DNA of 64,000 bases, taken from positions 1-64,000 of the forward strand of contig CAMCAY010000006.1 in assembly GCA_945872815.1 (NCBI GenBank), written 5' to 3'. Under the pieces are notes generated by a model. The model did not search any database and was not told the origin of the DNA. It was given only the letters and a program-made list of their open reading frames with translations. Made by a program: the position numbers and the translations under genes. The DNA comes from Chitinophaga pinensis. GTDB taxonomy: Bacteria > Bacteroidota > Bacteroidia > Chitinophagales > Chitinophagaceae. Below, in pieces: positions 36,566 through 45,156 of the stretch. Each line of letters begins with the position of its first letter. Positions within the stretch are counted from its first letter, which is position 1.

Positions 36566-36583
36566 TACTAACTTCGCAGGCTG

Positions 36584-36973
36584 ATGAATATAAAAATCAA
36601 TTGGGATAGTCTAGGAATATTTACATCCATACTTTGCGCCATTCATTGTGGGGTGCTCCCATTATTGTTACCCGCCCTTCCTTTATTTGGAGTTAATATC
36701 ATTCACAATTCGATTTTTGAATGGGGAATGATATTGATAGCTTTTTTTGTGGGGATTTATTCATTATATCATGGATATATTAAACATCATCATACATATT
36801 CTCCCTTCATTTTTTTTCTGAGTGGAATTTTATTGTTGATTGCAAAACAATTTTTTGTTGAACAAGAAATCTTGCTACTTTGTTTGGCTGTAATATTGAT
36901 CATCTCCGCTCATTTTATGAATTTTACTTTTTCCAGAAAAAGCAAATGCAATTCTCCTCATCACAAACATTAA
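36584..36973 (+). CDS. MerC-domain inner-membrane protein
   Basis: The 129-residue protein has four hydrophobic helices and the MerC-like first helix with a cysteine pair (SILCAIHCGVLPLLLPALPLF), followed by a histidine-rich loop (HGYIKHHHTY) and a His/Cys-containing tail (CNSPHHKH). MerC proteins import mercuric ion in mer operons. In Bacteroidetes, stand-alone MerC-domain proteins occur without mer genes and are probably metal transporters of other kinds. The palindrome just upstream suggests metal-dependent repression. It is followed 14 bases later by the NTF2-like gene. Confidence 0.85.
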   Translation: MNIKINWDSLGIFTSILCAIHCGVLPLLLPALPLFGVNIIHNSIFEWGMILIAFFVGIYSLYHGYIKHHHTYSPFIFFLSGILLLIAKQFFVEQEILLLCLAVILIISAHFMNFTFSRKSKCNSPHHKH

Positions 36974-36987
36974 TCTGAGCATTGATT

Positions 36988-37425
36988 ATGATTCACTACT
37001 TGAAAAATATTTTTCTTTTCATAGCTTTTATTTTATTTGTTGCTTTTTCATACTCTCAAAAAAAAGCAACAAAGCATATTTTGAAATCATTATCCATTCA
37101 AACTGAATCCTGGAACAAAGGAGATATTGAAGGATTTATGAAAACCTATTGGAACAATGACTCTCTCATGTTTATCGGAAAATCAGGTGTGACTTATGGT
37201 TGGAAGAACACCCTTAACAATTACAAAAAGGGATATCCGGATAAATCTGCGATGGGGAAACTCGATTTTACTATAATCAGTGTAAAAAAAATATCAGCTA
37301 AATATTATTCCGTAGTGGGAAAATGGCATTTGACAAGAAACATTGGCGATTTACAAGGACATTTCACTTTGCTTTTCAAAAGAAATCATCGTAAATGGTT
37401 GATTATACAAGATCATAGCAGTTGA
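36988..37425 (+). CDS. Exported NTF2-like (DUF4440/SnoaL-type) protein
   Basis: The ATG at 36988 gives 145 residues with a signal peptide ending near FSYSQ. The rest matches the NTF2-like fold of DUF4440: helix TESWNKGDIEGFMKTYW, strand LMFIGKSGVTYGWKNTL, and the C-terminal GHFTLLFKRNHRKWLIIQDH. The family is functionally diverse, with enzymes, carriers and unknowns. It probably shares a transcript with the MerC-domain gene. It is convergent with a small membrane-protein gene, with 4 bases between. Confidence 0.82.
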   Translation: MIHYLKNIFLFIAFILFVAFSYSQKKATKHILKSLSIQTESWNKGDIEGFMKTYWNNDSLMFIGKSGVTYGWKNTLNNYKKGYPDKSAMGKLDFTIISVKKISAKYYSVVGKWHLTRNIGDLQGHFTLLFKRNHRKWLIIQDHSS

Positions 37426-37429
37426 TCAA

Positions 37430-37642
37430 CTACAATTTCCATTTTTTTTTCAAATACAGTACAAGAAGAATAAAAGTTCCAATAAGAAATAAATAATAGA
37501 GTATATTTTTCCAAGCCGGAGCGTTTTCAAAAAAACCGTATCCCATATAAATTCCCGTAAACACATTTATCATCATCCACAATAACACCATTGAAATGGT
37601 GTTTACAATTAAAATTAAAAATTCTCTTGTTTCTTCTTCCAT
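37430..37642 (-). CDS. Small two-helix membrane protein
   Basis: The ATG at 37640-37642 gives 70 residues; a longer frame to 37735 would overlap the M1 peptidase gene. Two hydrophobic helices are visible (LILIVNTISMVLLWMMINV and NILYYLFLIGTFILLVLYL), with a charged N-terminus (MEEETREF) and a basic end (KKKWKL). It follows the M1 peptidase stop codon by 8 bases. The family is not recognised by eye, and its link with the peptidase may be only positional. Confidence 0.7.
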   Translation of the reverse strand: MEEETREFLILIVNTISMVLLWMMINVFTGIYMGYGFFENAPAWKNILYYLFLIGTFILLVLYLKKKWKL

Positions 37643-37650
37643 TGCTTTTA

Positions 37651-39591
37651 TTATATTTTTAATACTCTCTTGGAGACATGAGCAGCACCTGAAATTACTT
37701 TTACAAAATACAACCCTTTTGGCCAATTTATACAATTAAATTGAACCCATTCGGCACCATTTATAAGGGCGACAGTCTTCTCTTCCATCAATTGTCCTAT
37801 AGAATTGAATACCCTCAATGTTGCTGTCGGACTTACAAATCCATTCAAATAAACAATAAAATTATATTCTGTCGGATTGGGATTGATTTCAACTATTGGA
37901 TCTCGATCATCAGAAAAAATGATTTTTTCTGCACTATTATTTTTGCTGATGATACGATATTCAGGATCAATTATAATAGTATCAGGAGCAAAATCAATAT
38001 CTTCAATAAATATTTCTTGATTGAGAGTATTATTCAAAAAAATGACTTTTTCCTGAGTTGAGTTCATGCACTTAATCGGAATCAACATTTCAAAAAAATC
38101 AACCGATGGGTCAGAAGTCTGTTGATTTATTTTAATTTTCACATGTCGATTACCAAGCATAGACCACTGCAAGTGATAAGTCGGAAAGCCTTCTCCCTTG
38201 AACCATTGATCAAAAAAATGGTTTAACGATATTCCGGATACAGCCTCTAAATTCCGCTGCAAATCTTTTGTAGAAGCGTATTTGTATTTCAGCAAAGTAT
38301 CCGCCTGGTAATTTTTTAACCCCTTAAAAAACAAACTGTCTCCCAATTTCAATCTGAGCATTTCGAGTAAAAAAGAACCCTTCTTATAAGAAAGCCTCGA
38401 ATCAAATACTCTATCAACATTCGATGTATCTGCAACCCATACAGATCCACCGGGCTCGACTACAATATCTTCTAACACTTGCCTTCTGGCATTGATTGCA
38501 TTATCCGGGTATTTTTTCTCCATATAAAATCTGGAAAAAAAAGTTGCAAACCCTTCATTCAGCCATATATCATGCCATGATGAGCAAGTTATTTGATCGC
38601 CAAACCATTGATGAGCCAACTCGTGTGCAATCAACACTTCATCCGTGTTTACCAAAAATGTGGATGTTTGATGTTCCATTCCCCCTCCCCAACCAAACTG
38701 GACATGACCATATTTTTCTTTTATAAACGGATAAGGACAAATTGCACTGCTGAAGAGTCGCATGGCATCCTGTGTATTTTGAATTCCGTCAGCAAAGCTC
38801 GTCTGACTTTCAGGGTAACAATATGTTAGCATTGAAAGTAGATTGCCGTCAATATCGATTGTATCACTTAAAGAAAGGTAATTGGTAACGGCCATGCATA
38901 CCAGATAAGATGCAATTGGATAAAGATGCTTCCAGTGAGTAATGGTTTTTAATCCGCTTTCCACAAGCATTTCAGTTTGCAAAAGTCCATTGGATGCTGC
39001 TTTGTATTCTGAAGGATGAATAATATAAACATCTATCGAATCAGCTTTATCATCCAATCCGTTTTTACAAGGCCACCAATCCCTCGATCCATAGGGTTCG
39101 CTTAAAGTCCACATCACAGACACATTCGCATGTGTAGAAAGAATAAATGAACCGAAACCTGAATTGGCCGGAATGCCCTGATAATAAACAGTTAACGAAT
39201 CCAATGAGCCTTTATCAACAATGGAATTCAGAGTGATAGACAATTCATTGTTTACATGTGAAAATTGCAATAAACTGCTACCTTGTTTTACACTGTCAGT
39301 AGTCAAATCATTCATTAAATCAACGGAAATAGACTGACCATTTTGAAGCATCTTGAAATAAATGGTAACACTGCCTTTTATATATCTGATGGCAGGGTCC
39401 ACTTCCCATACACAATGGTAATAGGTTACATCAAAGTTGTTCGAGTTTGCATTGGAAATATTTCTATCAGACAATCGGGAATTATTTCTTTTTTCAAAAA
39501 AAGAAATATTATCCGTATCGAAATTTCCCTGAACAGATTGTGCTTTCGCGAATGAGGTTAAAAATAACAATATGTAAATAAGTCGAATCAT
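37651..39591 (-). CDS. Secreted M1-family aminopeptidase with T9SS sorting domain
   Basis: The 646-residue protein has a signal peptide (ending near FAKAQ), an N-terminal beta-sandwich and the gluzincin core: the exopeptidase signature GGGMEHQT, the zinc motif HELAHQWFGD and the third ligand in LNEGFATFF. The last 80 residues (INPNPTEYNFIVYL ... WPKGLYFVKVISG) form a type A sorting domain recognised by the type IX secretion system, so the enzyme is exported to the cell surface or medium. That domain is specific to the Bacteroidetes and supports the taxonomic call. Confidence 0.95.
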   Translation of the reverse strand: MIRLIYILLFLTSFAKAQSVQGNFDTDNISFFEKRNNSRLSDRNISNANSNNFDVTYYHCVWEVDPAIRYIKGSVTIYFKMLQNGQSISVDLMNDLTTDSVKQGSSLLQFSHVNNELSITLNSIVDKGSLDSLTVYYQGIPANSGFGSFILSTHANVSVMWTLSEPYGSRDWWPCKNGLDDKADSIDVYIIHPSEYKAASNGLLQTEMLVESGLKTITHWKHLYPIASYLVCMAVTNYLSLSDTIDIDGNLLSMLTYCYPESQTSFADGIQNTQDAMRLFSSAICPYPFIKEKYGHVQFGWGGGMEHQTSTFLVNTDEVLIAHELAHQWFGDQITCSSWHDIWLNEGFATFFSRFYMEKKYPDNAINARRQVLEDIVVEPGGSVWVADTSNVDRVFDSRLSYKKGSFLLEMLRLKLGDSLFFKGLKNYQADTLLKYKYASTKDLQRNLEAVSGISLNHFFDQWFKGEGFPTYHLQWSMLGNRHVKIKINQQTSDPSVDFFEMLIPIKCMNSTQEKVIFLNNTLNQEIFIEDIDFAPDTIIIDPEYRIISKNNSAEKIIFSDDRDPIVEINPNPTEYNFIVYLNGFVSPTATLRVFNSIGQLMEEKTVALINGAEWVQFNCINWPKGLYFVKVISGAAHVSKRVLKI

Positions 39592-39680
39592 TTATGTGCT
39601 GTGTAAAGTTGAGTAATTCTTTATTATTAAGCGTAAAATAAAGTGAATTTAAAGCAATATAGAAACTGCCACCCAATTCT

Positions 39681-40757
39681 ATGATTCAAATCAATATGAA
39701 CAAAGAAAATGTTACTAATTTTGCCATCATGCCCAAATTCAATAAAAATGATACTTTCAACCTGATCAGCAAGATGAGTTTCAAACGACTGTGGAATGGA
39801 CTGAAGGTATTGACCAGCTTTTATATTAGCAGAATTTCAAACAAACCAGTACAATGGGGACTTCCGATTTCAATATCTTTTGAACCAACAACCAGCTGTA
39901 ATTTACGTTGTCCCGAATGTCCAAGCGGTCTGCGTTCATTTTCAAGACCAACCGGCATGTTGCAAAAAAATTTCTTCAAAGAAACTATTGATGATATTTA
40001 TCAGCAATTGGTTTATCTCATTTTTTATTTTCAAGGTGAGCCCTATTTAAATACTGATTTTCTTGAAATGGTCAGTTATGCCTCTTCTAAAAAAATATAT
40101 ACCGCCACTTCCACCAATGGTCATTATTTGACTGATGAAAATGCAAGAAAGACAGTTGAAAGCGGATTGGATCGTTTGATTATATCCATTGATGGCACCA
40201 CCCAAGATGTTTATAAAAAATATCGTGTTGGTGGTAATATTGATAAAGTATTGGAAGGAGCAAAAAATATCGTAAAGTGGAAAAAAGAATTAAACAGTAA
40301 AACGCCCTTTGTTTTTTTCCAATTTTTGGTGGTAAAACACAACGAACATCAAATTGAAGAAATCAAACAATTAGCAAAAGAAATTGGCGTTGATGAAGTA
40401 CGTTTCAAAACAGCTCAAGTATATGATTATGAAAATGACCCCAATCAACTGATTCCAACGATCGAAAAATATAGTCGTTATAAAAAAAATAAATCAGGGA
40501 CATTTATCCCTAAAAACAAACTTGCCAACAGATGTTGGAAACTATGGCATGCCAATGTAATTACTTGGGATGGCTTAGTAGTACCTTGTTGTTTTGATAA
40601 AGATGCAACTCACCAACTGGGGAATCTTTCCAATGAATCTTTTAAAAAAATCTGGCAAAACATTCGATACAAAGAATTCAGATCCTCCATCATTAAAAGC
40701 AGAAAGAATATTGATATCTGTGCCAATTGCAGCGAAGGAGTATCTGTTTGGCAATAG
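39681..40757 (+). CDS. Radical SAM protein with SPASM domain
   Basis: The 358-residue enzyme has the radical-SAM cluster motif in TSCNLRCPECPSG (CxxxCxxC) at about residues 77-84. SAM-binding elements such as FQGEPYLN and ATSTNGHYLTD follow. A C-terminal SPASM region has cysteines in NRCWKLWHANV, VPCCFDKDAT and DICANCSEG for an auxiliary iron-sulfur cluster. SPASM enzymes modify peptides, proteins or carbohydrates. No precursor peptide is visible within several hundred bases, so the substrate is unknown. Start at ATG 39681; ATG 39696 is also possible. It is 27 bases before the AI-2E transporter gene. Confidence 0.9.
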   Translation: MIQINMNKENVTNFAIMPKFNKNDTFNLISKMSFKRLWNGLKVLTSFYISRISNKPVQWGLPISISFEPTTSCNLRCPECPSGLRSFSRPTGMLQKNFFKETIDDIYQQLVYLIFYFQGEPYLNTDFLEMVSYASSKKIYTATSTNGHYLTDENARKTVESGLDRLIISIDGTTQDVYKKYRVGGNIDKVLEGAKNIVKWKKELNSKTPFVFFQFLVVKHNEHQIEEIKQLAKEIGVDEVRFKTAQVYDYENDPNQLIPTIEKYSRYKKNKSGTFIPKNKLANRCWKLWHANVITWDGLVVPCCFDKDATHQLGNLSNESFKKIWQNIRYKEFRSSIIKSRKNIDICANCSEGVSVWQ

Positions 40758-40784
40758 TATTTACAACAGCTAATACAATTACAA

Positions 40785-41801
40785 ATGTCATCATTAAATT
40801 TCAATGAAAAATTCCAACAAGTGTTCTTGTTTTTGCTCATCATTGTCATTGCCGTTTTATTAATCTCCCAGTTATCTGTATTTATTCCCGGAATATTAGG
40901 CGGACTGACATTGTACATATTAACTAGGTCATTTTATTTCAAATTGATTGAAGTAAAAAAATGGAGAAAGGGCCTAGTAGCATTGGCCATTATCACTATT
41001 TACCTTATTGTCATTTCAATACCTGTTTACATAAGTATCGCACTAATCTCTCCTAAAATAAGTCAATTAGCAGCACAACAAGATAAAATAGTACATGGCA
41101 TACAAATTATTGCCGATAAAATAAAATCTTCAACTGGTATATCTATTTTGACTTCCGACAATGCTAAAGCGATATCTGAAAAAATTTCGGTTGTTATACC
41201 AATGATCCTAAACAGCACTGCATTAATATTAACCAACATTTTGATGATGTTTTTTCTTTTTTATTATCTGCTGATAAATGGTCGCGATTCAGAAAATTAT
41301 CTAAATAAAAGAATTCCCTTACAACCTGAAAATATCCACTTGCTGGCAAACGAAACTAAAACGATGGTAAAAGCAAATGCTTTGGGAATACCACTCATTT
41401 GCGTCATTCAAGGCGTATTTGCGGCTGCAGGATATTGGTTCTTTGGAGTTAAAGACTGGGCTCTTTGGGGTTTCTTTACTGGTGTATTTGCATTTTTTCC
41501 CTTGGTAGGAACGATGATAATTTGGGTTCCGCTTGTATTGTTTTTATTTGCAACAGGCGTTGTTTGGCCTGCATTTTGGCTAACTTTGTACAGCTTTTTT
41601 ATAACAGGAAATGTAGATTATGTTGCCAGAATGACTTTGATGAAAAAACTTGGAAATGTCCATCCTTTAATTACAGTACTGGGTGTAATTGTAGGTTTGA
41701 ATTTGTTTGGTTTTATGGGATTAATTTTTGGTCCATTGCTTGTGAGTTATTTTATTGTTTTGATAAAAATATATTTAAACGAATTTGCTGTCAACAAATA
41801 A
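40785..41801 (+). CDS. AI-2E family transporter (TqsA/PerM-like membrane protein)
   Basis: The 338-residue inner-membrane protein has about seven to eight helices, with the amphipathic linker and conserved segments of the AI-2E/UPF0118 family (VQGVFAAAGYWFFGVKDW and the C-terminal HPLITVLGVIVGLNLFGFMG). Despite the family name, transport of autoinducer-2 has been shown for only some members, and others are ion antiporters. It is co-oriented with the radical SAM and MarR genes, with gaps of 27 and 21 bases. Confidence 0.9.
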   Translation: MSSLNFNEKFQQVFLFLLIIVIAVLLISQLSVFIPGILGGLTLYILTRSFYFKLIEVKKWRKGLVALAIITIYLIVISIPVYISIALISPKISQLAAQQDKIVHGIQIIADKIKSSTGISILTSDNAKAISEKISVVIPMILNSTALILTNILMMFFLFYYLLINGRDSENYLNKRIPLQPENIHLLANETKTMVKANALGIPLICVIQGVFAAAGYWFFGVKDWALWGFFTGVFAFFPLVGTMIIWVPLVLFLFATGVVWPAFWLTLYSFFITGNVDYVARMTLMKKLGNVHPLITVLGVIVGLNLFGFMGLIFGPLLVSYFIVLIKIYLNEFAVNK

Positions 41802-41822
41802 CCAGACCAGCGGAAAACAATC

Positions 41823-42272
41823 ATGGGATTAGAAAACGAAATACTACAATCTAAATTTAGAAATAACTTTCAAAAAGCTGCTGTAAATATTATTTATACT
41901 TATCACTGGCTGAATGAACAAATGAAAATAGTCTTTTCAAAACAAGACATCACATCCCAACAATTCAATATCCTTAGAATATTACGGGGAGCAAACAAAC
42001 CGCTGTCTACTTTACAAATCAGGCAAAGAATGCTTGACAAAATGAGTGATACCAGCAGAATAGTAGATAGAATGGTAATAAAAGGTTTGGTAATGAAAAA
42101 TATCAGCCCTGCAGATAAAAGAATGGTGGATATTACAATTTCAAATAAAGGACAACAAGTACTACAAGAAATTGACAAATATGAATCACAAATGGATGAT
42201 ATAATGAAAAATATGACGGAAAATGAAGCTGAAACTTTAAATCTGTTACTGGACAAATTAAGAAATGCATGA
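41823..42272 (+). CDS. MarR-family transcriptional regulator
   Basis: The 149-residue protein shows the MarR winged helix: TSQQFNILRILRGANKPLS at the first helix, KMSDTSRIVDRMVIKGLVMK at recognition helix and wing, and ADKRMVDITISNKGQQVL at the beta-hairpin. No conserved cysteine suggests redox sensing. It may control the transporter gene just upstream or other loci. It lies 82 bases before rpoN. Confidence 0.92.
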   Translation: MGLENEILQSKFRNNFQKAAVNIIYTYHWLNEQMKIVFSKQDITSQQFNILRILRGANKPLSTLQIRQRMLDKMSDTSRIVDRMVIKGLVMKNISPADKRMVDITISNKGQQVLQEIDKYESQMDDIMKNMTENEAETLNLLLDKLRNA

Positions 42273-42354
42273 TAAATATTAGCGTAATTTCTTTTTAATA
42301 AGCATCTCCTTCGCTTAATTTTACAGACAGAACTGATTTTGAAATAGAATACCA

Positions 42355-43839
42355 ATGGCTCTTTACCAGACACTACAACAAAAACAACTACAGAAGTTAT
42401 CTCCACAGCAAATTCAATTAATGAAATTGTTGCAGATTCCAACTGCCCAGTTGGAAGAGCGTATTAAAGAAGAACTGGAGGAGAACCCTGCCTTGGAACA
42501 AGGGGAAGATTCATTAAATGATGAGTTTGATTTAAAAGATGAGTTTTCTGATAGTAATGAAGAAGACCTGGAACCCGATGGAAGTGAAGATGAATATGAG
42601 AATATTGATATCAGCGAATATGTCCATGAGAGTGATGATGATGTAGGTGATTATAAACTAAGAGATGAAAATTATCCTGAGCTGGATGACAGCAGAGTAA
42701 TGCCCCATAAAGTTGAAACAAGTTTTAATGAATTAATGATTCAACAGTTAGGTTTATTGAAATTGGATGAAACAGAACAAAAAATTGCAGAACAGGTAGT
42801 AGGCAGTTTGGATGATGATGGATATCTGAGAAGAGAAATCAATTCCATCATTGATGACCTGGCATTCAGACAAAACATAGAGGCTGATGAAAAAAAAGTC
42901 AACAGCATCATATCAATGATTCAGCAATTCGAACCCGCAGGGGTTTGTGCCAGAAATTTGCAGGAATGCCTGCTGATTCAATTAGACAGAAAAATTGACT
43001 CAGGAGAAAATGTACTGATGGCAAAAAAAGTAATTGAAAAATATTTTGACGAGTTCACTAAAAAACATTACGATAAAATTGAAAAGGGATTGAACATCAG
43101 TGAAGAGGAACTTCGCGAAATCATTTATCAAATTGTAAAACTAAATCCAAAACCCGGTGAAGTCATCAGTGATTCCCGCAGCAGTGAAAATTATATAACC
43201 CCAGACTTTTTTATTGCCAACAATAATGGAACGCTTGAATTAACACTCAATAATAGAAATGCTCCGGATCTTCGTGTAAGTGAGGGTTACAGAGATATGC
43301 TGAAAGAATATGAGAAAGGGAGCAAAAAAGACAAACGTCAAAAAGAAGCCGTTCTTTTTATCAAACAAAAGCTGGATACCGCAAAATGGTTCATAGACGC
43401 CATTAAGCAGAGACAGGAAACATTGCTAAATACAATGGAAGCCATCATGAAATACCAATACGGATTTTTTCTTACAGGAGATGAAACAGAGCTCAAACCT
43501 ATGATTCTGAAAGATATAGCCGAAAAAACATCTTTAGATATTTCAACTGTAAGCAGAGTTGCGAACAGCAAATTCGTTCAAACAGAATTTGGAACATACA
43601 AACTTAAATTCTTTTTTAGCGAAAGCCTTCAAACTGAAACAGGAGAAGAAGTAAGTACCAGAGAAGTGAAAAAAATATTGTCCGACATCATAGAAACAGA
43701 AAATAAAAAAAATCCTTTGAGTGATGAAAGACTCACAGAAATATTGCAGGAAAAAGGATATTTTATTGCCAGGCGAACTGTAGCAAAATACAGAGAGCAA
43801 CTGAATATTCCGGTTGCAAGACTAAGAAAAAATTTATAA
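42355..43839 (+). CDS. rpoN: RNA polymerase sigma-54 factor
   Basis: The 494-residue protein shows the sigma-54 plan: a glutamine-rich region I (LQQKQLQKLSPQQIQLMKLL), an acidic region II at about residues 45-100, the core-binding region III and, at the end, the RpoN box ARRTVAKYRE. Sigma-54 directs RNA polymerase to -24/-12 promoters and needs an AAA+ activator; none is encoded in this window. It is followed after 3 bases by a membrane-protein gene, so they are likely co-transcribed. Confidence 0.96.
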   Translation: MALYQTLQQKQLQKLSPQQIQLMKLLQIPTAQLEERIKEELEENPALEQGEDSLNDEFDLKDEFSDSNEEDLEPDGSEDEYENIDISEYVHESDDDVGDYKLRDENYPELDDSRVMPHKVETSFNELMIQQLGLLKLDETEQKIAEQVVGSLDDDGYLRREINSIIDDLAFRQNIEADEKKVNSIISMIQQFEPAGVCARNLQECLLIQLDRKIDSGENVLMAKKVIEKYFDEFTKKHYDKIEKGLNISEEELREIIYQIVKLNPKPGEVISDSRSSENYITPDFFIANNNGTLELTLNNRNAPDLRVSEGYRDMLKEYEKGSKKDKRQKEAVLFIKQKLDTAKWFIDAIKQRQETLLNTMEAIMKYQYGFFLTGDETELKPMILKDIAEKTSLDISTVSRVANSKFVQTEFGTYKLKFFFSESLQTETGEEVSTREVKKILSDIIETENKKNPLSDERLTEILQEKGYFIARRTVAKYREQLNIPVARLRKNL

Positions 43840-43842
43840 CCC

Positions 43843-44538
43843 ATGAGCGGATTTTATTCCAACCCCATTAACAGATTTGATTCCGAAATAAAAGAAGAAG
43901 AAGCTCTTAAAATTCCAATTGTTACAAAAGTCATTACAACCTTTCTGTCTTATATTTTTCATCCTGTTTTTATTCCTGTTTATGTAACATTGTTTTTGTT
44001 ATACATACACCCGTCAGCTTTTACCGGATTTTCAACTTCTAATAAACAAAGAACGCTTGTTATTGTATGTCTTAATTTGGTATTTTTTCCAATATTAAGT
44101 GTTGTTTTATTGAAAGCTGTAGGATTTATTGATTCGCTGTTTTTAAAAACGCGCAAGGACAGAATCATTCCATACATCGCATGCGGTATTTTTTTCTTTT
44201 GGACTTATACAGTTTTTAAGCAACAACCTGCTTATCCATTGTTGTTAGTCAGTTATGTACTAGGACTTTTTTTATCATCCTCTGCTGCATTGCTTGCGAA
44301 TATCTATTACAAAGTAAGCATGCATGCCATTGGATTAGGCGGCTGCCTTGGACTATTTTTAATTGTGATGCAAACCGAAAGTATGTTGATGACGTTGCCT
44401 ATTAGTGTTGCCGTTCTGATAACAGGATTAGTAAGTAGTTCAAGATTGGTTCTGAATAGTCACAAGCCATTTGAAATATATACCGGTTTAATCATTGGTA
44501 TAATTACCCAATTCATAGCTGCGTATGTTGTTTTGTAA
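43843..44538 (+). CDS. PAP2-like integral membrane protein without the phosphatase motif
   Basis: The 231-residue protein has about six transmembrane helices arranged as in type 2 phosphatidic acid phosphatase relatives (LSYIFHPVFIPVYVTLF, SMHAIGLGG near the middle, HKPFEIYTGLIIG near the end). The full catalytic signatures of active PAP2 enzymes (KxxxxxxRP and the two histidine motifs) are not present, so enzymatic activity is doubtful. It is 3 bases downstream of rpoN. This pairing may reflect simple transcriptional convenience. Confidence 0.75.
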   Translation: MSGFYSNPINRFDSEIKEEEALKIPIVTKVITTFLSYIFHPVFIPVYVTLFLLYIHPSAFTGFSTSNKQRTLVIVCLNLVFFPILSVVLLKAVGFIDSLFLKTRKDRIIPYIACGIFFFWTYTVFKQQPAYPLLLVSYVLGLFLSSSAALLANIYYKVSMHAIGLGGCLGLFLIVMQTESMLMTLPISVAVLITGLVSSSRLVLNSHKPFEIYTGLIIGIITQFIAAYVVL

Positions 44539-44547
44539 CAGTTGCTA

Positions 44548-44901
44548 CTAAGGCCTCATGATGATAATTCCGCTGATAGCGGGATGTTCTATACAATGAT
44601 ACCGAAAAGTACCAATAGTATTTATTTTGAAAGTATAGGTACTTGCTGGTAATATGGCAGGTGTGTTAATTGATACAGCATCATCAGAAATTAACGTATG
44701 GGAAACACCGGTAACATTCACAAAACGAATGGAAGCGCCTAATGCCACACTATCGATTCCTGGAAAAAACTGGTCATCCCTTATTTGAATATCATCAGCT
44801 GGCACCACACCATTGGTTGTATCATATACCCCGTTTGTTTTAGTACAGCTTACAAAAATTCCACCGGCAAAGCACAATAACAGAAAATAGAAAAATTTCA
44901 T
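44548..44901 (-). CDS. Cupredoxin-like copper-binding lipoprotein
   Basis: The 117-residue protein has a lipoprotein signal peptide with lipobox FVSC at about residue 19. The mature part matches a plastocyanin/azurin-like fold: copper ligands are expected at the histidine in GVSHTL, the cysteine and histidine in RYHCIEHP, and a hydrophobic or methionine end (IIIMRP). It probably binds a type 1 copper and moves electrons at the cell envelope. It converges with the rpoN-linked membrane-protein gene. A short Cys-rich frame lies just upstream. Confidence 0.85.
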   Translation of the reverse strand: MKFFYFLLLCFAGGIFVSCTKTNGVYDTTNGVVPADDIQIRDDQFFPGIDSVALGASIRFVNVTGVSHTLISDDAVSINTPAILPASTYTFKINTIGTFRYHCIEHPAISGIIIMRP

Positions 44902-44913
44902 CTTAGTTTATTT

Positions 44914-45117
44914 TTACTTTTTGTCACCCAATAAGTTATGCGAACAATCGTCGCAGCAATAGCTTATTAATGAACAAAATTCTTTGGACTTTGAAATCGT
45001 TGCTGATTTCGCTGACAAAATACAAAAAATCCCGATAAAATTGATAAACAAATGAAAGATATGCCAACAGTAGCCGAAAAAAAGTGAAATATTCATTATT
45101 GGGAAATATTTCTTCAC
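44914..45117 (-). CDS. Possible small Cys-rich membrane protein upstream of the cupredoxin
   Basis: A 67-codon frame starts at the ATG at 45115-45117 and ends 12 bases before the cupredoxin gene. It has two short hydrophobic stretches and several cysteines, including a CCDDC cluster near the C-terminus. Spacing and the metal-like cluster make it a candidate partner of the cupredoxin. It could equally be a chance frame, because the DNA is the upstream region of the divergent uvrD gene and no homologue is recognised. Confidence 0.35.
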   Translation of the reverse strand: MKKYFPIMNISLFFGYCWHIFHLFINFIGIFCILSAKSATISKSKEFCSLISYCCDDCSHNLLGDKK

Positions 45118-45144
45118 AGTTCTTTAATGCATTTGCCGTATTCG

Positions 45145-45152
45145 TACATTTG
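45145..45152 (+). promoter_or_regulatory. Putative -7 promoter box for uvrD
   Basis: TACATTTG matches TAnnTTTG and is followed by CCTC and the ATG at 45157. Transcription would begin at or within a few bases of the start codon. Confidence 0.4.
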
Positions 45153-45156
45153 CCTC

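Noticed and set aside
41465-41854. 129-codon frame overlapping the AI-2E transporter and MarR genes
   Set aside because: It is a shifted frame of the transporter gene with many cysteines and no motif; both overlapping genes are clearly real.
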